From Manihot esculenta (lineage: Eukaryota > Streptophyta > Magnoliopsida > Malpighiales > Euphorbiaceae), in the NCBI RefSeq assembly GCF_001659605.2, contig NC_035172.2:23109973-23173972 (forward strand): 64,000 nucleotides of DNA, given 5' to 3'. This document shows positions 21,932-32,406 of this stretch, piece by piece. The position numbers and the translations under genes were made by a program. The notes beneath the pieces were generated by a model, which had not been told where the DNA came from, searched no databases, and saw only the letters and a program-made list of their open reading frames with translations. The number at the start of each line of letters is the position of its first letter. Position 1 is the first letter of the stretch.

Positions 21932-23759
21932 ACCATGCTTAACCTGTACATGCACAAACCATAACACAAAACCTCGCACTGGAGTCCTCATCAATACTCC
22001 AATGGGGTAACATAACATACATTAAGCTTGGTTTACAATAATCATCATTAAACATTTAAGATCATGTACTAGAAAGGGATTAACAACATACTATGGTCAA
22101 GCACAACTCTAAACTCCCATGAACATCAATACATTACATTTCTATACTATACTTTTACATTACATCATATTCATGTCCACATCTAGCTATTACATAAAAC
22201 ATGACTCTACTCCTGCTGACCTCCTGGTCTACTCTGTACCTGCAAATCTGGGGGTTAAGGAAGAGGGGTGAGCTATAAAGCCCAGTGAGCAGAATAAATA
22301 AACATTCAATTTAAATTTCATGCTTTCATGAAATGCCGCATATCACAAACAAATCACATCAAGGATGGTATTGTCACCAATAGTCCTCTACATTCCAAGG
22401 TGCCGGGACGTAGAATGGGTCAACCGGACTTTCTCTTAAACATAACATATCATAACATTCCAACGTGCCGGGACGTAGAATGGGTCAACCGGTCTTTCTC
22501 TTACATAGTGTCGGGACGTAGAATGGATCAACCGGACTTCCATACCATACCATACCGTATCATATTACATCATATCATATTGAGGACTAAGGATCATCCA
22601 ACATCCATCCACATCATCATCAAATTATGTAATGCAACATATTCGTGAATTCTAATGTAAACAACCTAGAATAACACATGGCATTCGTGATGCATGAATA
22701 TGCTCAAATCTATATTTATTTGCTTTAAAACATAAGTGTTTATTCTACTCACCTCTGGCTGAAGCTCTAATGACTCTGAAGTAGCTATCTCACTGCTGGG
22801 GTCCTCGGTTCCTCGGGTCCGAACCTACACAGGTGGACTCAAATGAGGGACCAAACATCCAAGAACATGACTCTAAAACACTCCCCAAAAACCCCCTAAA
22901 ACACCTTAACACAATCACATAAATCATGCAAAGGAAGGCTGAACAAGGCACTTTCGGCGGCAGGTTCGGCGGCCGAAAGTCCCTCCAGAGCCGAAAGTCA
23001 TGCACCTTCAGCGGCACCTTCGGCGGCCGAAGGTTCCCTCCAGAGACAAAACTCATGCATGTTCGGCGGCACCTTTGGCGGCCAAAACTCCCTTCCAGAG
23101 CCGAAAGTCCACTTTCGGGGGCAGGGTTCGGCAGCCAAAAGTTGGCCTCCACAGGCAGGTTCGGAGGCCAAAAGTACCTTCGGCTGCCGAACCTGAGTTC
23201 TTCCAAAGGGCAGAACTCAGCCTCTTTCATGCACAAATGCCTCCCAATCCATTCACACATGCATTTACCTATTCTACAACAAGCAACTGAAGCCAACAAG
23301 CATATAGGGGTCTCAAACTAACCTAAACCCCAACCAAAGCACATCAAACATGCATATACAACATACATTGCTCAAAAACTCAACAATAACCTAAACATGC
23401 ATTTCTACTCCACAAAACTCATAAAACTTGTTTAAAACATACTAGAATGGCAGGATCGAAGCTTACCTCTTGAAGATCTAGAGGAGAAACAATCCTAACT
23501 TGGAGATGGGGGAGATCTCAACTCTTTGGTCTACAAGCTCCAAAACTTGCTCTTTTGCTCAAATATCTTCAAATCAAGATAAAACTTGTTAAAAATCTAA
23601 AGATCGGAGGAAAAACATCAAAAACGAACCATGGGAGAGCAGGGACTCACCGTGGCCGAAAAGGGGGAGAAAACTCGCCCGTTTCGGCCATGAAGCCCTT
23701 TTATAGGGGCTGCTAGACCACCTTTCGGCAGCCTAAAGTGCCTCCAAAACTCATGCAAG

Positions 23760-23832
23760 TTCGGCGGCCGAACATGAGGTTCGGCGGCCGAACATGAGGT
23801 TTGGCGGCCGAACATGAGGTTCGGCCGCCGAA
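23760..23832. repeat. Four-unit 20-bp tandem of the TTCGGCNGCCGAA dyad
   Basis: Unit TTCGGCGGCCGAACATGAGG at 23760, 23780, 23800 (one mismatch, TTTGGC) and 23820 (centre C). Two further exact dyads follow at 23881 and 23901, also 20 bp apart. D and E have one or two copies here. Confidence 0.92.
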
Positions 23833-24091
23833 CCTTTGAAACTTTTAGAAGCCTAACATGCCCCCCTAAACTATCCAATGTTCGGCGGCCGAACTTGAAA
23901 TTCGGCGGCCGAACCTGGAAATACCTCCTTGGCCTTTTTCATTCAAAACTCAATTTCCTTTCTTGCTTAAAACCATAAAATACATTAAAACATTTTATGA
24001 AAACATGGTTTTACCCTTCTAGAGGTTTCCGACATCCGAGATTCCACCGGACGGTAGGAATTCCGATACCAGAGTTTAGCCGGGTATTACA

Positions 24092-24886
24092 ACTCACCTT
24101 CTTTCCTTGTTTCCCTTTACTTACCATGGCTAGGATTTGTTTTACTCAAGAGAGAGATCATACATGCACATATTATTTGTTCAGTTAGGACTCTTTTTAG
24201 CTTTCAGATTGACTTGCCCTTACCTTGAAGTACTTTATTAAGTCTTTTGCACTTAGATCTTGCTTGGAAAAGTCACCAACCTTTTGACGTGAAGGTACAT
24301 ATTGGTGATACCCACCGCCAGTTACTCAGTTGGTCACCTATCCAAGTGGCTACTAGCTCTGTTCATAGTCTTTCAACCATTGGAACAGTTTTGAATTTGT
24401 GCTCATGAGGTCTCTGCCTTTGCTGAATTTTCTTTCTCTAAATGATTTGGGCAAATCAACACCAATTACTAAAATAAGTCATGTTAAGTTCATTCACACA
24501 ATTTTCAATTTATTCTCTCTAATGAGTGTCATCAATACATTTTTCACCACGGAAAGCTCAAAGATTCAATTCAAAAGGTAATTCTCAAACATGAATATAA
24601 CTCACTGCAATTGATTCAACATAAGTTTAAAGAGTCATCACATCAATGGGGTCATGGAAAGAAAAGCTCATCCAATATAGTCTATCAGTTTGAGTAGAGC
24701 AAATCAAAAAGAAGAAGAAGGTTGTGGTTGTGTGTGTGTTATTAAAAGCATAAATGAAAACAAACTAAAGAGAGAACTGAAAGCAAAAAATCGCATGAAC
24801 TGAAACAAAGTAAAGCAAAAATCGCAAATCTGAAATGAAAATGAAAAAATTTCGCAGACTGAGAGCCATGTAAATTCACAGAACTA
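24092..24886 (-). other. 3' non-coding region of element C, proximal piece
   Basis: Colinear with B 16960-17690 in reverse. It holds TGATTTG-GG-CAAATCA at 24443-24458. No gene is seen. Confidence 0.65.
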
Positions 24887-24955
24887 AAAGGAAAAGAAGA
24901 AGAAGAAGAAAGGAAGAAGAGAAGAAGAAGAGAGGAAGAGAGAAGAAGAGAGATA
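24887..24955. repeat. GAA-rich simple repeat
   Basis: Purine-only run of GAA/GAG units on the plus strand, that is CT-rich in the sense of element C. It lies just after (in C sense) the internal polypurine-like motif and is missing from B. Confidence 0.85.
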
Positions 24956-24958
24956 TAA

Positions 24959-24994
24959 GCACCCCCACACCTAAATCATGCATTGTCCTCAATG
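24959..24994 (-). other. Internal polypurine-like motif of element C
   Basis: On the minus strand: ACATTGAGGACAATGCATGA then TTTAGGTGTGGGGGTG. Same arrangement as in B (16890-16922), but here it follows RNase H rather than the B frame. Confidence 0.72.
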
Positions 24995-25062
24995 TATGAG
25001 AAAAATAAAAGAGCAAAAGAAACTGAGTACTCCCCTGGGTGTGGTGTGCATGGCATGATCAC

Positions 25063-25545
25063 TTAGGCTGAATGAGTGATGAACAGATGTTCGTCTGAGA
25101 AGTCTTCCTTGACTGGACAAGGTGTAGAGCTAGATGGAAGCCGGCTGAGGTGGTCGGCTATAAGATTTTCTTTCCCTTTCTTGTCTCTTATCTCCAGATC
25201 AAATTCTTGTAATAACAGAATCCACTGAATGAGTATCGGTTTTGCTTCCTTTTTCTTGATCAGATATCGCAAAGCTGCATGGTCAGAATAGACAATGACT
25301 TTGGTTCCCAAGAGATATGGTCTGAATTTCTCTAAAGCAAATACAACAGCCAAGAGCTCCTTTTCTATTGTTGTGTAGTTGTTTTGTGTAGCATCCAATG
25401 TGCGGGAGGCATAGTGAATGACGTGGGGTGAGTTTCCCACACGTTGCCCCAAGACTGCTCCCACTGCATAGTTGCTTGCATCACACATGATTTCAAAAGG
25501 CAAGTTCCAATCAGGTGCTTGAATAATTGGGGCAGTCACAAGCAA
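25063..25545 (-). pseudogene. RNase H of element C
   Basis: 160-residue open segment starting in the RT-RNase H connection. RNase H motifs: [11 protein letters not shown] (Asp), [11 protein letters not shown] (Glu), [12 protein letters not shown] (Asp), [10 protein letters not shown] (Asp), so all four catalytic positions are kept. It ends [10 protein letters not shown] then TAA, where element A continues into integrase. The downstream sequence 'caccatgcacaccacacccaggggagtactcag' is shared with B just after its frame. Integrase is therefore missing through a deletion, not merely mutated. Confidence 0.87.
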
Positions 25546-25554
25546 TTTCTTTAT

Positions 25555-26679
25555 CTAATCAAATGATGTTTTGCAACCTGCATCAAAGTCAAATGTCACA
25601 TCTTGTTGGAGCAATTTACATAAGGGCTGTGTGATTTTGGAGAAATCTTTTATGAATCTCCTGTAGAGTCCTGCATGACCAAGGAAAGAACGGATTTCTT
25701 TAACATTTGAAGGATAAGGCAGATTTTTAATTGTGTCTACCTTAGCCTTGTCTACTTCAATTCCTTTAGCTGAAACAACAGGTCCTAGTACCATACCTTG
25801 ATTAACCATAAAATGACATTTTTCATAATTAAGTACAAGGTTAGACTCAAGGCATCTCTATAGGATCTTTTCCAAATTGGCAAAGCATTCTTCAAAGGAG
25901 TTACCATGCACTGTGAAGTCATCCATGAACACTTCAATTGTCTTACCCATATAGTTAGAGAATATGCTCATCATGCATCGCTGAAAGGTGGCAGGTGCAT
26001 TGCATAGTCCAAATGGCATTCTTCTAAAAGCAAAAGTGCCAAAAGGACAAGTGAAGATAGTCTTTTCTTGGTCCTCTGGAGCAATTAGAATATCATAAAA
26101 ACCTGAATAACCATCAAGACAACAGTAATGGGACTTACCTGCAAGCCTTTCTAGCATCTGATCAATGAAAGGCAGTGGGAAGTGATCTTTTCTTGTGGCT
26201 GCATTTAGCTTTCTATAGTCCATGCACACTCTCCATCCATTCTGAACTCTAATGGGAACAAGTTCTCCTTCAGCATTTAGGACAATGGTGATCCCAGTCT
26301 TTTTTGGAACTACATGCACAGGACTCACCCATTTGCTATCAGAGATTGGGTAGATGATACATGCTTCAAGGAGCTTAACTATTTCTTTCTTTACTACCTC
26401 CATCATAGGTGGATTCAGTCTCCTTTGAGCATCTCTGACTGGTTTGCATTCTTTTTCCATGTGAATTCTATGCATGCATGTGGTGGGGAAAATACCTTTG
26501 ATGTCATCTATGGTCCATCCTATGGCTCCCTTGTGCTTCTGTAGTACCTTTAGGAGGCTTTCTTCTTCATGTTGGCTTAATTTATTGGACACAATTACTG
26601 GTAGTGTCTTGTCAGCTCCCAAGTACATGTATTTCAGATGGTCTGGAAGAGGCTTTAGATCTGATTCTAAAACTTTCTA
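25555..26679 (-). pseudogene. Reverse transcriptase of element C
   Basis: Segments 25858-26628 and 25555-25809 in one frame. Motifs: GWRVCMDYRKLN, YCCLDGYSGFY, FRRMPFGLCNAPATFQ, FMDDF, then GIEVDKAKVDTIKNLP and RSFLGHAGLYRRFIKDF. Nonsense codons: TAG 26677-26679 upstream, TAG 25858-25860 after EKIL, TAG 25555-25557 after TSFD. No frameshift. The frame joins RNase H. Confidence 0.87.
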
Positions 26680-26742
26680 ATCTGCAGTTTGTGATTTAGG
26701 TGAGCAAGGGGGTGCCTGTGGTGACTGTCAGGCAGAACTGGA

Positions 26743-27576
26743 TTAAGGAACATCCTTATGCGCAAGACTTGACTGAAAGGGAGGCGAAAGAGGACTGTTC
26801 TGCGTGGGAAGCTGAAAGGACGCGCCTGAGAGGCTTTCAGGTGCCTCTTTCTGCGCAAGAATGGTCTGCACATTATTCTGAAGTGGTGCAACTGTTTTCT
26901 GTACTTCCTGTAGTGGTCTGCAGTTCACCTGCTGGATGCTGTAGACTGTTTCCTTCAGTTTTGGCTCTTTCTGACTCTCTATCTGTACCTGATCGGTATC
27001 TCTGCAGAAATCACTATTAAGAATGTCATCTTGATCTTTATAAAAAATTTTCTGGCTCAAACAGTCAACAATATCAAGACCATAAACAGGGGACATATCA
27101 TGTGGATATTTCATAGCATCATAGACATTGAATTTAATGACTTCCCCTTCAAACTCCATAGTCAAAGTACCATCATGCACATCAATCTTAGTCCTAACAG
27201 TACTCAAGAAAGGACGTCCAAGAAGGATGTCAGAACTAGTATTGCAACTGTCTTCCTTAGTATCAATCACATAAAAATCTACAGGAAAGACAAGTTCATC
27301 TACTTGAACTAACACATCTTCTAGAACACCTATGGGGTATACCACAGATCTATCAGCTAATTATATCACAACTTTTGTGTCTTTCAGTGCACATGCATTC
27401 AAAGAATTATAGATGGAAAGAGGCATAACATTAATGGATGCACCAAGATCACACATAGCCTTCTTAATTCCAACATTCTCAATTTTACAAGAAATTACAA
27501 ACATACCTTTATCCTTGCATTTAGTAGGGAGTTCTCTTTTAATCACAGCAGTGACAACTTCACCTACACTTACTTT
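26743..27576 (-). pseudogene. Protease and protease-RT linker of element C
   Basis: Segment 27361-27546 has the aspartic protease active-site motif CDLGASINVMPLSI, intact here in contrast to A. Segment 26743-27345 continues the fold (SSDILLGRPFLSTVRTKIDV) and then a linker (GLDIVDCLSQKIF, QKEPKLKETV) whose relative is present in the B frame. Nonsense codons at 27577-27579, 27361-27363 and 26743-26745 interrupt the frame. The linker tail is Gln/Pro/Ala-rich and variable. Confidence 0.84.
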
Positions 27577-28128
27577 CTATCTTTCAGCAAGCTTTCTTCT
27601 GTTGGTGCAAAGTTCTTTCAGAAATTTTGCGTACCTGGGAATCTGCTTAACAGCATCTAGCAGAGGTATGTTGATTTCCACCTTTCTGAAAGTCTCAAGG
27701 ATCTCCTTTTCTTCCTTTTCTTTTTGTGTTCTTTCAAATCTCTTTGGAAAAGGAGGTGGAATGTGAAAGCTTACTTTTTGATCAGTCTTTTGCGCAGGTG
27801 GTGTTTCAGATTGTGCTGGAGAGGCTTCAGGCTGCATTGGTTCTTGCGCAAATGGTGTTTCAGATTGCGCAGGTGGTGCTCTCCCATCAGTCTTGACCTC
27901 TTGTAGCTCCTTCCCACTTCTCAAAGTAATGGCACTGACATTCTGTCTGGGGTTAGTTTCAGTTTGAGAAGGAAGCTTACCTTGAGATTCAACTTTGCTC
28001 ATGAACGCGGTTACTTGTCCCATTTATTGTTGGAGAGTATGCACAGAGTTTGTAAGTGTCTCCATCATCTTTTCGAGATGCTGATTTGAACTTGAAGGTA
28101 CTGGTTGGGCTTGATTCCTGTGGTAGTT
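27577..28128 (-). pseudogene. gag-protease linker of element C
   Basis: Segment 27577-28023, same frame as gag. It contains NVSAITLRSGKELQE, a conserved phrase of Athila/Tat gag-protease junctions, a Pro/Ala/Gln repeat tract (PPAQSETPFAQ-type units), and ILETFRKVEINIPLLDAVKQIPRYAKFLKEL. Stops at 28024-28026 and 28129-28131 separate it from gag. Confidence 0.78.
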
Positions 28129-29343
28129 CTAATAGTTCTGATTATTGTTGGCCCTTCTGTAGTTGAAATTGGGATGGTCTCTCCAGCCTGAATTGTATGT
28201 GTTGGAATATAGATCATGTCTAGGCTGGTTGTTATATCCTCCAATGGCATTAACTTGCTGGTTGTCTTCTTGCAGTGTAGGACATCGATCAATTGGGTGT
28301 CCTACATATGCACAAATACCACATGGTCTAGGTGGCTGGGCTGCTTGAACCTGTTGAACTAATCCTATGGCAAAATCTTTCATAAAAGATGTCAGTTCAG
28401 AAATAGAAGGTGAACTTACCTCATTGGGTCCTCTCTGCAGTTGCTTTTCTTCTCCATATTGCCTGGACGAGGCTGCAAGTGTTAAGATCAATTCTCTCAT
28501 CTCTCTAGGTGTCTTGTCTGCAATGGATCCTCCACAGGCTACATCAATGAATCTTCTTTCTGAAGAAAGCAGGCCTCCATAGAAGAATTCTATGAGTGCC
28601 TTATCTGAAATCTCATGTTGAGGACAACATGTACACAACCTTTTAAATCTTTCCCAATAATCATATAAATCTTCAGGTTTCTGTCTTATGCTTGAGATTT
28701 CTCTTCTAACACCAATAGCCTTATGAGTTGGGAAATATTTATTTAAGAAGGTTATTACCATGTCATCCCAAGAAGTAATAGATCCAGGTGGTAAGTAAAA
28801 TAGCCAATCCTTAGCATAATCATCAAGTGAAAAAGGAAAAGCTCTTAACTTAACATGATCTTCAGAAATACCTTGAGGTCTCATAGATGAATAGACAATA
28901 TTGAACTCTTTCAAGTGCTTGTGTGGACTTTCATTTTCTAATCCTCTAAACTGAGGGAGAAGATGAATCAAACCTATTTTCAGTTCAAAGGGGATTGTCA
29001 GAGGTGGATAGGTGATGCAAAGTGGTGCTTGATTGCCTATAGGTGTTGCCAATTCTCTCATGGTTCTTTCCCTTGGCATTGGAGCTCTCATGGCTGGATT
29101 TTCTTGAATTATTTGGTCATGGACAGCATGTCCATTATGGGCAGTAGGTTGTACATGATGTTCAGCCATCGGTGCGGCTTGATGGTGCGGTTGGAGTGTT
29201 TCAGATGAAGCTTCTGCGCAGGGCACTCCTTTAGGTGCGATGGGGGCTTCTTCAGGCGGAACTGCTTACTTTCCTAGTCTTCTGAGAGTGCGTTCAATTT
29301 TCAGATCGTAAGGCAGAGTGTCCCTACGTTTAGATCTGGTCAT
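28129..29343 (-). pseudogene. gag of element C
   Basis: The start ATG is at 29343 (MTRSKRRDTLPYDLKIE), 28 bp inside the primer site. TAA at 29266-29268 (CAA in B) interrupts it after 25 residues; the frame then stays open to 28129. The capsid core reads KLRAFPFSLDDYAKDWLFYLPPGS, YDYWERFKRLCTCCPQH, SSERRFIDVACGG; the zinc knuckle is CGICAYVGHPIDRC (CX2CX4HX4C). This is the best preserved Athila-type gag in the window and the reference for reading A and B. Confidence 0.9.
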
Positions 29344-29371
29344 GAAAGAAAAATAAACAAGTTAGATCAAT

Positions 29372-29389
29372 TCCCCGGCAACGGCGCAA
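29372..29389 (-). other. Primer binding site of element C (tRNA-Asp type, one mismatch)
   Basis: On the minus strand: TTGCGCCGTTGCCGGGGA, against TGGCGCCGTTGCCGGGGA in B. The mismatch at the second position may be a later mutation. Confidence 0.85.
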
Positions 29390-29394
29390 ATTTT

Positions 29395-31152
29395 TGACTC
29401 GCGGTTGTCGAAACCGGTCAAAAATAACCTTTCCGGTTATCAACAATATTACTACTGCAGATAGTGGTAAAAGATAGAATCCACAGAGAATTGAAAACTT
29501 ATCTATTTTTCTCAACAAGACCAAGAGAATTAACTGAATGAGAAGCTGAAAGCAAGTAGCTGAAAGCGGAACAAAAATAAAGTGCAATAAAAGTAAAAAG
29601 GGGGGTTTTGAGATTGATTTGATTAGCAAACTACTGAAAGCAATTAAATTAGCAAGTAATTAAAATAAAAGAGAAATCTAATATGAGAAAGGTCTAGTTG
29701 AAGAGATGGATCCACTTTGGATGTTTTGGATTGATCATTGAAACTTATGTTCTCTTGATTGATTCAATAGATTAGTTATAGAGATGGAAAACGCTTCTCA
29801 CCACCATGTCTCTCCTTATGATTAAATCAATTAGGGAACGTCCTCTAATTAATTACTAATTAACAAATTGCCAAGGAACATCCTTGGGCCTTAGGCATCA
29901 AAACAATTGTCAATTGCATGAAGAAATAGAGAGATCCAATCCTAGCTACTCAAATGCATGAGATGTTACTAGATCACACAATTCCTTAGTTGTTACACCA
30001 AGTGTTCTTATGTTTGAATAATTCCAGCAATTACGGACTAAAAATTATCCAAACTAACAATCAATTACCTTGCAATCAAGAATCAAGTGGCCAATTTGAT
30101 CAAAACAACAAAGTAATAATAGATCCAAGCACCAAATTGTATGAATATTGAACAAATCAAAGACAAATAGTTTATGTTCAGATCTTACAATCCATAAAAC
30201 AACCTTAGTTTCAACCAATCTTCAACTAGAATAAAAGGTTTCAGCCACTCATGGCTGAAACAAAATAGAAAATAAAAGGAGAGAACAAGAGAAGATGAAC
30301 CGAATTGGTGGAGAAACTTGCTCCAAGCCTTGGCCAAATGGGAGAGATGGATGGGGATGTGTCCTCCTTTTCTCGGCAGCCCTTAAGGATGGATTTATAT
30401 GGCTCTTAAGATGCTGTTCTAGGGTTTCTTTTCTGTCCATGCATCTTTAGAAGGCTGCCTAAAATGCCCTTGGTCTTTGCTTGCACTTTACCTTGCCTCC
30501 CATGCACATGTGTGAGGGAGTTGGCGTGTGGCTTGTGTGGCTTGTGCAAGGGTGGGTCTTTTGGTCTTTGCTTGCTGCCCTAGTATCTTCAAGATGCTGC
30601 CCAAGGTGCCCAAGACTTTCCTTCACACCATCCTTGCCTCCCATGCACTAATAAGGAAGGTGGAGCCTCCTTTGCAATTTGAATTTTGAATGTGCAAGGC
30701 ATGAGGTGGCAAGCATGTGATCTTTGGATTTAGCTTCTTTAGTAAGCTGGATTTTGAAATTCAGAATTTGAATATGAATCTTGAATATTTGAATTTCAAA
30801 ATACTTTCTTTATTTGGCTCTTCATTTATGGCAACTTAAGACTTGGCTTTTTGAATAAGGAAAACGCTACTTGGAGATTTGAAATTTGAATTTCAAATTG
30901 CTTTGGCTGAATGTTCTTTCCTTCTTTGCCACTTTCCTTATTTAGAACTTTCCTTATTTAGCTTCACTTGATTCCAACTTGGTAGGCTTGCTCTCCTTTA
31001 CTCCATTTAAGGCAGTTTTAAGGGTATTTTATCCAAAATGTCCTTTTTCACCATTTTCTGCAAAATAATGTCAAGAGCACTGAATTAAGCAGAAATCATG
31101 TAAATAATCATCAATAATATCAAGATAAAATGGACTAAAATATGTTCTATCA
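29395..31152 (-). repeat. 5' LTR of element C
   Basis: 1758 bp, paired with 19849-21592. It has a 14-bp local duplication (AAGTAGCTGAAAGC) absent from the partner. It is followed by CTTGT, the exact target duplication. Confidence 0.93.
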
Positions 31153-31167
31153 CTTGTTTATCGAGAC
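31153..31167. repeat. 70 bp tandem array, part 4 (last fragment)
   Basis: CTTGTTTATCGAGAC continues the unit broken by element C ('gccttgtttatcgggactaac'). The array then ends abruptly at TGTTGGACATAAG, the LTR start of copia element L, so L also entered the array. Confidence 0.8.
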
Positions 31168-32176
31168 TGTTGGACATAAGTATTCTAATCCTTGTTTTGA
31201 TGGCTAATAAACAATTAATATGCTACTAATTATCTTCAAAAGTATTTGTGTGAGTTTGTAGGTCCCCTATTAAAATAAATGAAATTACTTCATTTTCAAG
31301 AATGAAAAGTGTCAAATTTGAAAGCAGACCAGAAGAAAGGGATCAAAATATAATTTTTACTTTATGCATTGCCAATTTCAATTAATTAATTATGTTGGCT
31401 CAATTTTTCTTTTAATCTTAAAAACTTATAAATATGACCAAGTTTTAAGTAATTATTTTTTAGGGACTAAAATGAAATTTGATGTATGGAGTCTTTATGG
31501 ATATATTTTTTTCTACCAAATAAGAGATTTAAAATTATATGTTACAAAAAAAATAAATAAAATAAAAATTAGAAGTTTGTAACTTAAGTTTTTTGCTCTA
31601 TGACTTTGAAGGTCCAAAATGAAATTTTTCAAAAGAGTGTTTTTGAAATTATATTTATCAAAATAAAATATCTCAAAATACAAGTTGCCAGAATTCAAAC
31701 AGATTGAAAAATGAAGTTTTATAGCCTAAGTTACAATTTTTCAAAGATTTAATAAAATATTTTTGTGCCCCCTAAAGTCAAATGTTGTGCCTCCGAAAGT
31801 GAAGGTACAAAGGCAAAAGTCCCAAATGTTCGGCCGTCGAACATAGAATTTAGGCCGCTGAAAGTCTGTTTTCAATATTCCCTCTAAAGTGAAACTTTCG
31901 GCTTCCGAAAGTGAAGGTACAGAGGCAAAAGTCTCAAATGTTCGACTGACGAATATAGACTTTAGGCCGCCGAAATTTTGTTTTCAATATTGCCCGCTAA
32001 AGTGAGACTTTTGGCTCCTAAAAGTGAAGGTACAGAGGCAAAAATCCCAAATGTTCGACCATCAAACATAGACTTTAGGCCACCGAAAGTCTATTTTCAA
32101 GAAGTTGTTCTTCACCTTCAATGGTTCGGCCGCTAAACATTAACTTTAGGCCGTCGAACCTAAGTTTTTCTGAGCA
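31168..32176 (+). repeat. 5' LTR of copia element L, left piece
   Basis: Starts TGTTGGACATAAG. With the right piece, less the 5-bp duplication, the LTR is about 1574 bp. The left half is AT-rich; the end carries 112-113 bp tandem repeats with degenerate TTCGGC motifs. It is interrupted at GAGCA (32172-32176) by solo LTR F. Confidence 0.82.
31780..32165. repeat. 112-113 bp tandem repeats in the copia LTR
   Basis: 'gaaggtac' recurs at 31801, 31913 and 32026. Each unit has a 'tgttcggccgtcgaacatag'-like and a 'ttaggccgccgaaag'-like half, that is, degenerate forms of the TTCGGCNGCCGAA dyad found in the gypsy LTRs. Confidence 0.88.
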
Positions 32177-32406
32177 TGACTGTCGGTTGTCGAAGCCGGT
32201 CAAAAGTAACCTTTTCAGTTATCAACAATATTACTACTGCAGATAGTGGTGAAAGGATCGAATTCATAGGGAATTGAAAACTTACTTATCTTCCTTGTCA
32301 AGACCAAGAGAATTAACTGAAAGCAAAGAAACTGAAAGCAAAATAAAAATAAAGTGCAATAAAAGTAAAAATGGGGGTTTTGAGATTGATTGAACTTTTC
32401 TAATAC

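Larger units (their letters stand above)
21748..24091 (-). mobile_element. Solo LTR K of the D-type chromovirus family
   Basis: 2344 bp with the D-type LTR sequence in the same orientation as D (plus-strand text TTTAACGACCCG...GGGTATTACA). The expected TG at the left end has mutated to TT. The target duplication ACTCA is perfect (21743-21747 and 24092-24096). No inner sequence is present, so it arose by recombination between two LTRs. It carries eight exact TTCGGCNGCCGAA dyads and a (CATT)n-type microsatellite near 21901-21931. Confidence 0.92.
19849..31152 (-). mobile_element. Element C: Athila-related Ty3/gypsy element lacking integrase
   Basis: LTRs 29395-31152 (5') and 19849-21592 (3'), ends TGACTCGCGG...TTCTATCA on the plus strand, perfect target duplication CTTGT. 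On the minus strand, one reading frame runs from gag start 29343 to 25063, with gag, protease, RT and RNase H but no integrase and no ORF1. After RNase H the sequence passes directly to the 3' region shared with B. A 2.34-kb solo LTR (K) sits in that 3' region. Several nonsense codons, but no frameshift, break the coding frame. LTR divergence by eye is about 3.3%. Confidence 0.93.

Noticed and set aside
22926..23321. Open frames rich in RPPN, FGGR and SAAE peptides (also near 33483-33830, 41017-41496, 43403-44257, 50943-51797)
   Set aside because: They are translations of the TTCGGCNGCCGAA motif in different frames of chromovirus LTRs. Both strands and several frames show them, so they are not genes.
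24399..24581. Small open frame in the C 3' region
   Set aside because: Non-coding region shared with B, where the frame is not kept.
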